Source of the DNA: a bacterium | GTDB taxonomy: Bacteria; Myxococcota_A; Bradymonadia; Bradymonadales; Bradymonadaceae | Direction: 5' to 3' | DNA length: 64,000 nucleotides | NCBI GenBank assembly: GCA_030427705.1 | Contig: JAUIBR010000022.1 | Coordinates: 46,501-110,500, forward strand | Part shown: piece after piece, positions 42,982 through 51,174 of the stretch | Layout of the letters: every line of letters begins with the position of its first letter | Numbering within the stretch: the stretch's first letter is position 1 | Program-made: the position numbers and the translations under genes | The notes under the pieces: model-generated | What the model was told of the DNA's origin: nothing | Database searches by the model: none | What the model saw: only the letters and a program-made list of their open reading frames with translations

Positions 42982-45900
42982 TTTTGCTCAAGTGCTTGGA
43001 GTGCCCGACGTACCTCATCGACGTTCGAAGGTTGCTCGGGTTCATTCTCAACAATCGCCAGTGCCTGCGTATAAAGGGTACGTGCGGTGTCTGCTTTATC
43101 GAGTTTTGCGTTCAGCCGTGCGGCCTCCGATAAGGTCGCGAAGCGTTCCTGCGGATCGAGTAGCAAATCAGCGTAGGACTCTAGATCTCTTGCGAGGTCC
43201 TCATGTTCGTCTAGGTTTCGATCTAGGTCAATGCGGCGTTCTAGAGCCTCTACGTGTTCGGGCCAGAGCAGATGCACACGCCCCCAGAGGTCCCTCGCTG
43301 CTCGTCGACCATTTAGCTCAGATTCCACCACATCGGCGAGGTCCGACAGAATCTGGCTGGCTGGGATTCGGAGGGGAATCGCAACCGAATCGATTTCCAA
43401 ATTTGCGGCCTGCGTGATGTCCATTCCCGGCTTCGCCAACAACAATCCCAACTCTTGGGTCAGGGTTTCGGCGTACCCAGTCCAATTGTCCATCGCCGCA
43501 TATGCCTGCCGCATCGACTCAAGGGCTTTGGAATCGCCAGGCGCCGCTTCGATCACGTTTTTGAAGTGCGTTAGAGCCGTGGCCGCGTCATCCAGTTTCG
43601 TCAACAAGACCTCGGCGAGGTCACGTTCTACCTCGACCGCATCCAGACCACCGGCGGACTCGGCAAGCACGACCTTCAGGTGCTTAGCAGCTTCGGCCCA
43701 TTCCTGAGACTCACTGCACACCTCTGCCAATAAACGATGTGCTGCCTCATGGCGTGCATCGCGCTCCAAGACCGGAGCGAGCTCGGCCTCGACAGCCTCC
43801 TTGCTGCTGGAGTGCTCCCATACCAGTTGCGCAATTAGAAGGCGGAAGACGGTATCCATGTCAGTCGATTCCGCCCGTTTTAACCGGTCACGGAGGATCT
43901 GGATGCGCCCTTCTAACTCGCCACGGTCCTCGTAAATCGACTCCAAGGCGTTCAACAGCGATGGTCGCGCGCCATGATTCTTCGGGTCCTGATTGCGAAC
44001 AAACTCGAGGTAGGGCAACGCACCTTCTGAGTCCTCAAGATCATAGAAGAGGTACTCGCCAAGCTGGCGCGTCCAATCGATGCGCATCTCGTCGGCTATG
44101 TCCAGTTCGCCGGCTTCAATCGCTTCGATGGCGCTTCGCAATGCCGCAACCTTTGGCCCGACTTCTTCCTGACGAAGCGAATCCATGACCTGCGCGATGC
44201 GGGTGTCTTTTTGATTGATTGAGGTCGTCGGCTGAGGCTCAAATCCGCCCGACATCGTCTTCTGACGAGCGAATTCGCCACTGTCCTCTTTGGGTGCGGG
44301 CTCGACAGGTTTGGTCTTGGCTTTGGTGTCATCTTTGCCCAGGACCCGACCTAACACCGACGTCGGCGCGATGTCTTCGAATGCCTGAAGGGGCTGCGGT
44401 TTCTTGAGGTCAGATTCCAACTGCTGTCGAAATGCATCGACGTTGGGTTTTGCTGCTGGTTTCGACTCGGAATCCACGATGAAATCGCTGTTCAAAAGCT
44501 CATCGAGGCGTTCATCGACGTCCCCGCTTGGAGCATCGGTCGTCAATGCCTCCCGACGGCGGCGTGCATCGCGAGCCCCGACTTCGTCTCCGAGTAGTTG
44601 GCGGACTTCCTCAAGGCGACGAAGGGCGGTCAGCAGCTCATCCGACTCGGTCGTAACCTCGACGATGCGCATCAACACCTTCTCTAGAAGCGAAACCGCC
44701 GTGGACTGGTCGGGCAAAACGGCCGCATCAGCGCCGTACCGCTCCGCGATCGTCTCGAGCGCTCGCCATGCTTTCAACGTCGCGCCGACACGCGTTGGGA
44801 TAAGCTGGGCAGCTTCCCAATAGAGTTCAAACGCCTCTTTGGGTGCCTCCAACTGGCTCAACGAGAGGTCGCCCAAGTCCAACAACACTGCGTATCGGGA
44901 GGGAGCATCGTTCACGCGCACGAGGATGCCACGCAGCTGGCTTCGGAGCGTTTCGATCTTGCCCGATGAAACCAAGACTTCGATTAGCAGGCGTCGCGCA
45001 GTGTCGCTGTCGGGCTTGTGTTTCAGCGCCTCCGTCAACTGCAGCGCTGCTTCGTCGGACAGTTTAAGGACACGGTAAACCTCGGCCGTCTTGATCCGGA
45101 GTTCCGCTCCAACTTCGGGTTCCATCGGGCCGCGTTGGATGGCTTCTTGATACAACCTCAGAAGTTGTTCCGGGTCGCCTGCCATGCGGTAGTGGCCTTC
45201 AAGCGCATCGAATGCCCACGCGTCGTCAGGTTCAAACTCTAACAGCCGACGCAAATGAGTCGCGGCAGCGTCTGCCCGACCGCGGCGTTGGTAGATCTTG
45301 GCAAGGTGTCTGTTGGCCCGAATCCGGCCTTCGTTCAGCACTTCCGGGTCCAGCGAGTTCGCTTCGCCCAGTCGCTCCAGCAGCGGTAGGAGATCCACCC
45401 AGTAGCCAATCGCTTCATCAAACCGTTCCCGTTGCTCGCAGAGCATCGCGGCGAACTCAAGCTGCTCGAGCCGCTCTCGGGCGGGAAAATCGCCCAGATC
45501 GCTCAATGACAACGCCCGCCGCACACTGACCAGGGCCTGTCCTGAGTCGCCCACCTCGTCTGCCCAGATCTGGGAGATGTGGAAATGTAGACGGCTAGCC
45601 TGTTGATGCTGGTCCCGTGCCTCCGCAGCGCGCGCGGCGGAACCAAACGCCTTCAGTGCCCGCAGGGGTTCTCCGGACATCAGATACGACTGGCCGAGCG
45701 TATCCAAGGCGTCGAGCTGTGCCGGATCCAGCCGCAACACACGTTCAAGATAGACTCTAGCTTCCGAGACCTCGCCCTGCCTGTCCATCAGGTGGCGAGC
45801 CAAGCTTAGGTAGGTTTCGGTTAAGGACTCTCGGTCGGTATAGACGCCCGTTAGTCGCTTCAATACCTCTTCAAGCCCAATCTTCTCGCCCGACTCCTCG

Positions 45901-47141
45901 TAGAGCTTCTTCAGCAGCTCGAGCGCGATGCGGTTGCGTGGCGAAACCTTCAACACTTCACGGAGTTTCTCAGCCGCCCCATCTGGGTCGTCACGGCGGA
46001 GCACCTCGGCTGCGGCCAACTCACAGAGCACCCAATCATACGTTTCGCGCCGCTCTTTTAATGCTGCGGACAATTTGTCGAACTCCCGCAGCGCGTCCGC
46101 ACGACGTCCGGACACCAACGCTAGCACCGGACGAAACTGGAGCGCGCGGATATCGTTGGGGTCCTCTTCTTCGATCTCACGCACAAGCGACTCGGCATGC
46201 GCGACGTTGGCTGGCGTGGGATCAGCGAGCAAGCAGTCAAGCATGCGAACCAAGAGTTCCGGGTGTGCCCCAAACGAGTCACGCGCTGTCGCGTAAAGGT
46301 CGAGTGCTTGCCGAACATCACGACCAAACAACGCCTCGTCTGCGTGTGCGTACAGGTCTTTTGCTTCATACGCGGCGAGCGCACGCGCGCCTTCGACCGT
46401 TGCCGCGGCCGACAGATCTGAAGACGAAGTCCATCCCGGTTCGTGCGACGCGGCCTTCAACGTCATCAACCCTGGCCGGATCTCGGCTGCGTCCAAAGTG
46501 ACGTTTGATAGGTTCGGAAGCTTCCAACCCACCCGCGGGAAGATGTTGAGCAACATCAGCTTCAGGGGGCGCAGCCTCAAAATGTCGCCAGCAATCCCAA
46601 CCGTAAACGACTCACCGCGCCCCGGTGGTCGCAGCGCTGGTGAGTTAAGCAATCGAGTGATGAGATCAAAAACCAGCAATCGCGCAGGATACGGCAACGG
46701 GCCATAGCTGCGGTAATCATAGATCGACAGGTGAACCTCATCGGCCCGAGCGGGCTCGGGCGGAATCACGCCACACCTAAAACTGACGTAGGTATCCGTG
46801 CCTAGCGACTTCACTTTCATCGAGACGTGCGCTGCCCCATCCAAGAAATGCAGGTCAATGTCAGAATAGCCCTGAATCTCCGCAGATGCCTGGCGAAGCA
46901 AGTCACCAAACCCGACTTCAGACGAGGCAATCTCGATTTCACGCACGAGACATCGCGTGTTGCGAAAGCGGTGCAATCCGCCTCGAGCGTCGAATGGAAA
47001 CTTAAGATCCGGAATCTCCATCCGGAGGTGTTCCAGACTGATCCAGTCGGTCAGCCGCTCATCGCGTGCCCAGAGGTATCCCTTCCCGAATAAGAAATCG
47101 AGGTTCAGACCCAGCGGATTGTTGGCATCTGCTTGAGACAT
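42978..47141 (-). CDS. Giant TPR-repeat protein (1387 residues)
   Basis: The ATG at 47141 (MSQADANNPLGLNLDFLFGK) is preferred to an upstream start at 47165. There is no signal peptide. The first 245 residues are a mixed alpha/beta domain of unknown family (FLFGKGYLWARDERLTDWIS, FPFDARGGLHRFRN). From about residue 260 to the end are many TPR-like helices (YLSLARHLMDRQGEVSEARV, LDTLGQSYLMSGEPLRALKA). A charged, disordered stretch with DTKAKTKPVEPAPKEDSGEF lies around residues 930-960. It is translationally coupled to the OmpA gene. Comparable proteins occur in myxobacteria; the function is unknown. Confidence 0.82.
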   Translation of the reverse strand: MSQADANNPLGLNLDFLFGKGYLWARDERLTDWISLEHLRMEIPDLKFPFDARGGLHRFRNTRCLVREIEIASSEVGFGDLLRQASAEIQGYSDIDLHFLDGAAHVSMKVKSLGTDTYVSFRCGVIPPEPARADEVHLSIYDYRSYGPLPYPARLLVFDLITRLLNSPALRPPGRGESFTVGIAGDILRLRPLKLMLLNIFPRVGWKLPNLSNVTLDAAEIRPGLMTLKAASHEPGWTSSSDLSAAATVEGARALAAYEAKDLYAHADEALFGRDVRQALDLYATARDSFGAHPELLVRMLDCLLADPTPANVAHAESLVREIEEEDPNDIRALQFRPVLALVSGRRADALREFDKLSAALKERRETYDWVLCELAAAEVLRRDDPDGAAEKLREVLKVSPRNRIALELLKKLYEESGEKIGLEEVLKRLTGVYTDRESLTETYLSLARHLMDRQGEVSEARVYLERVLRLDPAQLDALDTLGQSYLMSGEPLRALKAFGSAARAAEARDQHQQASRLHFHISQIWADEVGDSGQALVSVRRALSLSDLGDFPARERLEQLEFAAMLCEQRERFDEAIGYWVDLLPLLERLGEANSLDPEVLNEGRIRANRHLAKIYQRRGRADAAATHLRRLLEFEPDDAWAFDALEGHYRMAGDPEQLLRLYQEAIQRGPMEPEVGAELRIKTAEVYRVLKLSDEAALQLTEALKHKPDSDTARRLLIEVLVSSGKIETLRSQLRGILVRVNDAPSRYAVLLDLGDLSLSQLEAPKEAFELYWEAAQLIPTRVGATLKAWRALETIAERYGADAAVLPDQSTAVSLLEKVLMRIVEVTTESDELLTALRRLEEVRQLLGDEVGARDARRRREALTTDAPSGDVDERLDELLNSDFIVDSESKPAAKPNVDAFRQQLESDLKKPQPLQAFEDIAPTSVLGRVLGKDDTKAKTKPVEPAPKEDSGEFARQKTMSGGFEPQPTTSINQKDTRIAQVMDSLRQEEVGPKVAALRSAIEAIEAGELDIADEMRIDWTRQLGEYLFYDLEDSEGALPYLEFVRNQDPKNHGARPSLLNALESIYEDRGELEGRIQILRDRLKRAESTDMDTVFRLLIAQLVWEHSSSKEAVEAELAPVLERDARHEAAHRLLAEVCSESQEWAEAAKHLKVVLAESAGGLDAVEVERDLAEVLLTKLDDAATALTHFKNVIEAAPGDSKALESMRQAYAAMDNWTGYAETLTQELGLLLAKPGMDITQAANLEIDSVAIPLRIPASQILSDLADVVESELNGRRAARDLWGRVHLLWPEHVEALERRIDLDRNLDEHEDLARDLESYADLLLDPQERFATLSEAARLNAKLDKADTARTLYTQALAIVENEPEQPSNVDEVRRALQALEQK

Positions 47142-47237
47142 TCTGCGCGCTTCACCTGCGGACACACCTGTGCCCGCGCATTGTCACCCGGACAAGGCGA
47201 TCTGGCAATTTTGTTGAGTTTTCGAGGATTGGGTCGA

Positions 47238-48206
47238 TTAGAGCGGGTATCGCAATTCGATGGAATCCGATGCCTGTTGCAGTGCATCCACGTACTGGTA
47301 GTGCTCGAGCGCCTTCAACTCATCGATTCCAAACACGTTTTGCAGCAGCTTCTTGTTCTCACCCTCATTGAGTTTGAGAATGGCCGCTTCCAGCTTCTTT
47401 CGCGCCTCTTCTGGCAGCGTGGACTTGATAGCGATGCATGAATTCGGCACCGGCCCCTGTTCAGACAGAACCTTCAGTTTCGAGCGCTCAGCAGGTTTCA
47501 AATCTCGAGCTGGCGCATGTTCACTGACCGCAACCGCGTCGTACTTCTTTTTCAAGAGCCCTTCGAGTGCCGCCTTCTCGCTGCCAGCAAATTCCATCTT
47601 CAGACCTGCGTCGTCCTTCATCGTGTCGACCACGCCTTCTTCAGCAAGCTTTGCACTGGGGAAAAGGAATCCCGCAGCAGACGTCGTCGACGTGAAGCCA
47701 ACGGTCTTTCCTTTCAGGTCCTTCAACGTCTTCACTTTCCCGTTTGCGAGGGTCAGCCATTGGCTCTTGTAGTCGGTTTTGCCGTCGACCACAGACGCTC
47801 CGATGACGGTCATGTCTGCCTTCATGTGGCCGGCCAGGTATGGCCAAGCAGCGAAGTACGAAAGCTGAGCCTCATCTTTCTTCAGAAGGTCAACAACCGC
47901 TTTGTACGACCCAGGCTGCCGGATATTGACGGTGAAACCGGACTCCTTGCTCAGGAGTGCTTCCAACTTCTTTACGTCGTCAGCAATATCTTGCGGACTC
48001 GATGTCGGGCGAACCGTCAGCGTGAAGGACGTCCTTGGTTTGTCGAGGTTCGCGTGGGGGTCGGCCGCGGCCATGTCGGTCGTGACCGGCGCGCCCGCGT
48101 CAGCCGTCGCTTTTCCTGCGTCAGCCTCAGGTTTTGTGTCTTTTGGTTTGGACTCGCACCCAAGCAACCCGATAGCAAGCATCAGGCACAATACAGCTTT
48201 TCGCAT
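47238..48206 (-). CDS. PhnD-type phosphonate/phosphate-binding lipoprotein
   Basis: The ATG at 48206 (MRKAVLCLMLAIGLLGC) has a CGGAG site; an in-frame GTG is one codon earlier. After an Ala/Asp/Thr-rich linker (residues 20-60), the domain has FTLTVRPTSSPQDIADDVKK, the PhnD-like substrate-pocket order YKAVVDLLKKDEAQLSYFAA (ligand region), and the hinge KTVGFTSTTSAAGFLFPSAK. Such proteins normally bind phosphonates or phosphite for an ABC importer, but no permease or ATPase gene is nearby, so it may act as a sensor or use a distant transporter. It is divergent from a secreted-protein gene. Confidence 0.82.
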   Translation of the reverse strand: MRKAVLCLMLAIGLLGCESKPKDTKPEADAGKATADAGAPVTTDMAAADPHANLDKPRTSFTLTVRPTSSPQDIADDVKKLEALLSKESGFTVNIRQPGSYKAVVDLLKKDEAQLSYFAAWPYLAGHMKADMTVIGASVVDGKTDYKSQWLTLANGKVKTLKDLKGKTVGFTSTTSAAGFLFPSAKLAEEGVVDTMKDDAGLKMEFAGSEKAALEGLLKKKYDAVAVSEHAPARDLKPAERSKLKVLSEQGPVPNSCIAIKSTLPEEARKKLEAAILKLNEGENKKLLQNVFGIDELKALEHYQYVDALQQASDSIELRYPL

Positions 48207-48374
48207 CACGAACTCCGATCATCGTTCATCGTTTTGTAATCAGCGAATTCCTACCAGCCAACGACGTGTTGGGACAATTTGAATTTCTGACAAACCACCT
48301 CGTCTGATGAACAAATCACTTAAAATCACACGCGCGAGCGATTAGACTCCCACCAACCCCTACGCGAGACATTC

Positions 48375-48917
48375 ATGCGAATTTCGACTCTTGTACTAGC
48401 GTCACTCCTTGTGCTCATTGCAACTCCTGCATTTGGGCAGGACAAGCCATATTCTCCAAAGGCAGCGAGCATTGGGCAGCTGATCAATCTTGCGACCTAC
48501 CAAGAGAGTCCGATTCAACTTCAATACGACGAACTCAATCGAACCACGGTCACAAATGGGCCGCGATTGGACTTCGAGCACACGTACGCGGTGGGATTTG
48601 ATGAGTTTGTGGAGACGTTTGCCAAAGCGTATCAAGAACACACTGCAGTGACCGCGCTTCGCGCCGAAGCTGCGCCACACATCAAAGACACAACGATCTT
48701 CGTGGTGGGAATGAACAAGCCTTCGGACACCGCTCGCTTCACGCTGGGGAGCAAGTCGATTCCGTTGCGATTCACAATCGACGTCCGCCCTGACGGCGAG
48801 AATGTCATCGTCACCGTCCACAACGCCGTATACAGCCAGCTTTTCAGTGGAATCATGCCCGCTCGTACCGGCTATCTGCCCACCGACTCGAAAGAAGTTC
48901 CCTTCCGCTGGAACTAA
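48375..48917 (+). CDS. Hypothetical secreted protein
   Basis: The 180-residue product has a signal peptide (MRISTLVLASLLVLIATPAFGQ, cleavage near AFGQ) and a mixed alpha/beta domain with no recognised family. It lacks Cys after the signal and has no membrane helix, so it should be soluble in the periplasm or outside. It is monocistronic and divergent from the PhnD-like gene. Confidence 0.72.
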   Translation: MRISTLVLASLLVLIATPAFGQDKPYSPKAASIGQLINLATYQESPIQLQYDELNRTTVTNGPRLDFEHTYAVGFDEFVETFAKAYQEHTAVTALRAEAAPHIKDTTIFVVGMNKPSDTARFTLGSKSIPLRFTIDVRPDGENVIVTVHNAVYSQLFSGIMPARTGYLPTDSKEVPFRWN

Positions 48918-49023
48918 CTGCCAATCCACATGGGATCGCCTGCGCTTGTTGGCTATCGACCAGATCTGGCGAATCGTCTAGACTGCTCCTAACGAATCTC
49001 GAAATTCGAAAGGAGAAGTTTCA

Positions 49024-49587
49024 ATGCGAAAGATGATTCTATTGGTGTCTGCTGTGTTTGTGGTCTCTGCCTGCTCAAGCGATGACCCATCAAATAATGC
49101 GAACAACGCGAACAATGCGAACAACGTTAACAACGTCAACAACGTCAACAACGTTAACAACGTCAACAACGTCAACAACGTCAACAATTCGAACAACGCC
49201 AACAACTCGAACAACGCGAACAATTCGAACAACGCCAACAACTCGAACAACTCGAACAACTCGAATAACTCGAATAACTCGAATAACTCGAATAACTCGA
49301 ACAACGCTTGCGCGAACAACGCCACGCAATGTGTCGAGAACGCCGACTGCGCTGCCAGCGAGCGGTGTGAGTCTGTGAGTACAGAGTTGGCGTGTTGTGC
49401 AACCGGCACGCGCGGAACCACCGCTACCGGCGAAACATGCAACAGCAATAATGACTGTGCATCAGGCAACTGTTCGCAGCGAAACGACGATCCATTCGTC
49501 TGCACGCAAACCTGCGACCAGGAAAACCCATGCCCCAACGGTACTGAGTGTCTGGTTATCGGGTTCTGCTTCCCGACCGCGATCTAG
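49024..49587 (+). CDS. Lipoprotein with long (NNx)n repeat and Cys-rich C-terminus
   Basis: The signal MRKMILLVSAVFVVSAC (lipobox VSAC) is followed by 71 residues of an exact three-residue repeat: three NNA, seven NNV, six alternating NNS/NNA, seven NNS and a final NN. The last 90 residues contain many Cys in patterns such as CVENADCAASERCE and CNSNNDCASGNCSQ, suggesting a disulphide-rich, EGF-like or toxin-like fold. A GGAGA ribosome site precedes the ATG. The stop shares CTAG with the convergent ferredoxin gene. Confidence 0.82.
   Translation: MRKMILLVSAVFVVSACSSDDPSNNANNANNANNVNNVNNVNNVNNVNNVNNVNNSNNANNSNNANNSNNANNSNNSNNSNNSNNSNNSNNSNNACANNATQCVENADCAASERCESVSTELACCATGTRGTTATGETCNSNNDCASGNCSQRNDDPFVCTQTCDQENPCPNGTECLVIGFCFPTAI
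49093..49305 (+). repeat. In-frame 9-base tandem repeat (AAC-AAC-NNN)
   Basis: This is a 213-base array with a 9-base period encoding 23 NNx triplets plus NN. The third codon changes in blocks (gcg, gtc/gtt, tcg), which indicates local unit duplication. Such arrays can change length by replication slippage and always stay in frame. Confidence 0.9.
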
Positions 49588-49877
49588 AAGTTATCTTCTG
49601 CGGCACGGAGTTTCACCGTTCCGCCATTGATTTTGAGCTGGCACGCCAAGCGCGTGCCACGCTCGATCTCATCTTCCATCAACGTAACTTCCTCGTTCTC
49701 GTTGATAGGCGGGAGGTTCTCCATGCCTTCCAGGATTTCCACGATACACGTAGCGCATTCGCCTTCGCGGCAGCCAAACTCAATGCTGGCGCCAGCTTTC
49801 GCGATTGCGTCCTGAATGAGCGAACCATCTTCGACCTCGATGTCGATTCCGTCTTCTTCAAAAATGATGCGTGCCAT
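49584..49877 (-). CDS. 2Fe-2S ferredoxin
   Basis: The start at 49877 (MARIIFEEDGIDIEVEDG) gives 97 residues. Cys C36, C41, C44 (CREGECATC) and C79 (RLACQ) form the [2Fe-2S] site of plant-type/adrenodoxin-like ferredoxins. It is cytoplasmic. It is divergent from a ferredoxin-NADP reductase gene, its likely electron donor or acceptor, and converges on the Asn-repeat lipoprotein; both stop codons read from the same CTAG. Confidence 0.88.
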   Translation of the reverse strand: MARIIFEEDGIDIEVEDGSLIQDAIAKAGASIEFGCREGECATCIVEILEGMENLPPINENEEVTLMEDEIERGTRLACQLKINGGTVKLRAAEDNF

Positions 49878-49943
49878 GTAACTTCCTCGTGGGATACTCA
49901 ATCCTAGTAGTAGATAAACCGACCACAGCCAACGAGAGAATCA

Positions 49944-50678
49944 ATGGGTCGTTACTTCGATGCAAAGATCACCGAAGTTTGGAGAGTCACTCCCTACGTC
50001 GTCGGGCTCAATATCGAGCGCATGGATGGTGAACCATTTAAGGTGATGCCTGGTCAGTTCCTGATGATGCATTTCGATCATTCCGGCGAAAAGATGAACC
50101 GGTCGTATTCGATTTCGAATCCCGTGCCATTGGACCGAATGTGCCAGAGCCTTGAGCTTTGCATCGCGCTTGTCGACGGTGGTGTGGGCTCAGCGATCGT
50201 CGATGCAGCTGACGTCGGAACGACGTGGAATCTCAGCGGCCCTCACGGGCGATTTGTTTTGCGTGGCGAGTTACCCAAACACATCAACTTGATCGCGACT
50301 GGCACTGGGATTGCGCCTTACCGCTCGATGCTGACCCAAATCGAAAGCTACCTTGAAGAGGGTCATGTCGTTCGATTGGTGATGGGGGCCAGAGACATGG
50401 ACGGCTTCCTGTTCGACGATGAGTTCCTGGCACTTGAGGAGTCGAATGACGGCTTTGAGTACTACCGTTGCGGTAGCCGAGTTTCCGACCCCGTGCAGCT
50501 TTCTCGCGAGCGCGATTTCATCGGCCGCGTGCAAGCTGCGGTCGATACGTTCGATACCGAGGACAGCATCTTCTACCTCTGCGGAAACGAGCACATGGTC
50601 GACCAACTCAAGGAATCACTCCAAGAGCGCGGCGTTGAGCGCAAGCTCGTGCGAACCGAAGCCTACGTCAGCCCCTGA
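49944..50678 (+). CDS. Ferredoxin-NADP reductase-like flavoprotein
   Basis: The 244-residue protein has the FAD motif RSYSISNPV, the phosphate/FAD loop GPHGRFVLRG and the nicotinamide-binding region IATGTGIAPYRSM, with a C-terminal FYLCGNEHMVDQLK. This is the ferredoxin/flavodoxin-NADP reductase fold. The adjacent divergent 2Fe-2S ferredoxin strongly suggests a dedicated electron-transfer pair. The C-terminus (TEAYVSP) lacks the Fpr terminal Trp. It is followed by tRNA-Leu. Confidence 0.87.
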   Translation: MGRYFDAKITEVWRVTPYVVGLNIERMDGEPFKVMPGQFLMMHFDHSGEKMNRSYSISNPVPLDRMCQSLELCIALVDGGVGSAIVDAADVGTTWNLSGPHGRFVLRGELPKHINLIATGTGIAPYRSMLTQIESYLEEGHVVRLVMGARDMDGFLFDDEFLALEESNDGFEYYRCGSRVSDPVQLSRERDFIGRVQAAVDTFDTEDSIFYLCGNEHMVDQLKESLQERGVERKLVRTEAYVSP

Positions 50679-50689
50679 GCCAATTCATA

Positions 50690-50718
50690 TTGACACTGGC
50701 AGGCCGGATCTGTAGAAC
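50690..50718 (+). promoter_or_regulatory. Promoter of tRNA-Leu
   Basis: TTGACA (50690-50695), a 17-base spacer and TAGAAC (50713-50718) precede the tRNA by 18 bases. Confidence 0.6.
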
Positions 50719-50736
50719 TCCCAGCCCTGCTAATTC

Positions 50737-50820
<84 letters not shown>

Positions 50821-50822
50821 CT

Positions 50823-50853
50823 AAAAAGCGCCCAGATTATTGGGCGCTTTTTT
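50823..50853 (+). terminator. Terminator after tRNA-Leu
   Basis: A GCGCCCA-GATTAT-TGGGCGC hairpin flanked by A and T runs follows the tRNA by two bases. The symmetrical A/T flanks mean that it could also end the convergent minus-strand transcript. Confidence 0.85.
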
Positions 50854-50862
50854 GTTTCTTGT

Positions 50863-51174
50863 TCAGACCGTGCTCACTTCGAATATCTCGTCGGTCGTCA
50901 AATCCATGCAGCTCCACAAAATACGGTCGACTGTCGCGAAGACCGCCAGACGCTGTGCCTCGTCCAGATGCTTAAGCTTGTCGGCAAGCATTGCGAGCTG
51001 TTCGCGGTGGATGTCGGGTATCTTGGGACAAGGCAGTGACTGCGGGTCACCGCCAAACGCGTTCGCCCATTTTCGCATCGTGTCGCAAGCGAGCACGAGC
51101 TGCCTCGTCGGCGCCGGGAGCTGATGATCCGAGATCGGCATCCACGCATCTGCCCGTGTCCGCAACGCCTTCAT
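50863..51174 (-). CDS. Hypothetical protein coupled to the NtrC-type regulator
   Basis: This 103-residue reading frame starts at an ATG that overlaps the stop of the response-regulator gene by 4 bases (ATGA), the usual sign of coupled translation. It is helical (HREQLAMLADKLKHLDEAQR) and has no signal or membrane segment. No family was recognised. Coupling suggests that it modulates the regulator. Confidence 0.65.
   Translation of the reverse strand: MKALRTRADAWMPISDHQLPAPTRQLVLACDTMRKWANAFGGDPQSLPCPKIPDIHREQLAMLADKLKHLDEAQRLAVFATVDRILWSCMDLTTDEIFEVSTV

Noticed and set aside
47142..47165. Earlier start for the giant TPR gene
   Set aside because: The extra eight residues have no ribosome site support, and the ATG at 47141 gives a conserved-looking N-terminus.
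49093..49305. CRISPR-like array
   Set aside because: The period is 9 bases with no unique spacers, and it is in frame inside a lipoprotein gene.
49090..49329. Antisense Val/Arg-rich frame over the Asn-repeat array
   Set aside because: It is a direct by-product of the 9-base repeat and has no start context.
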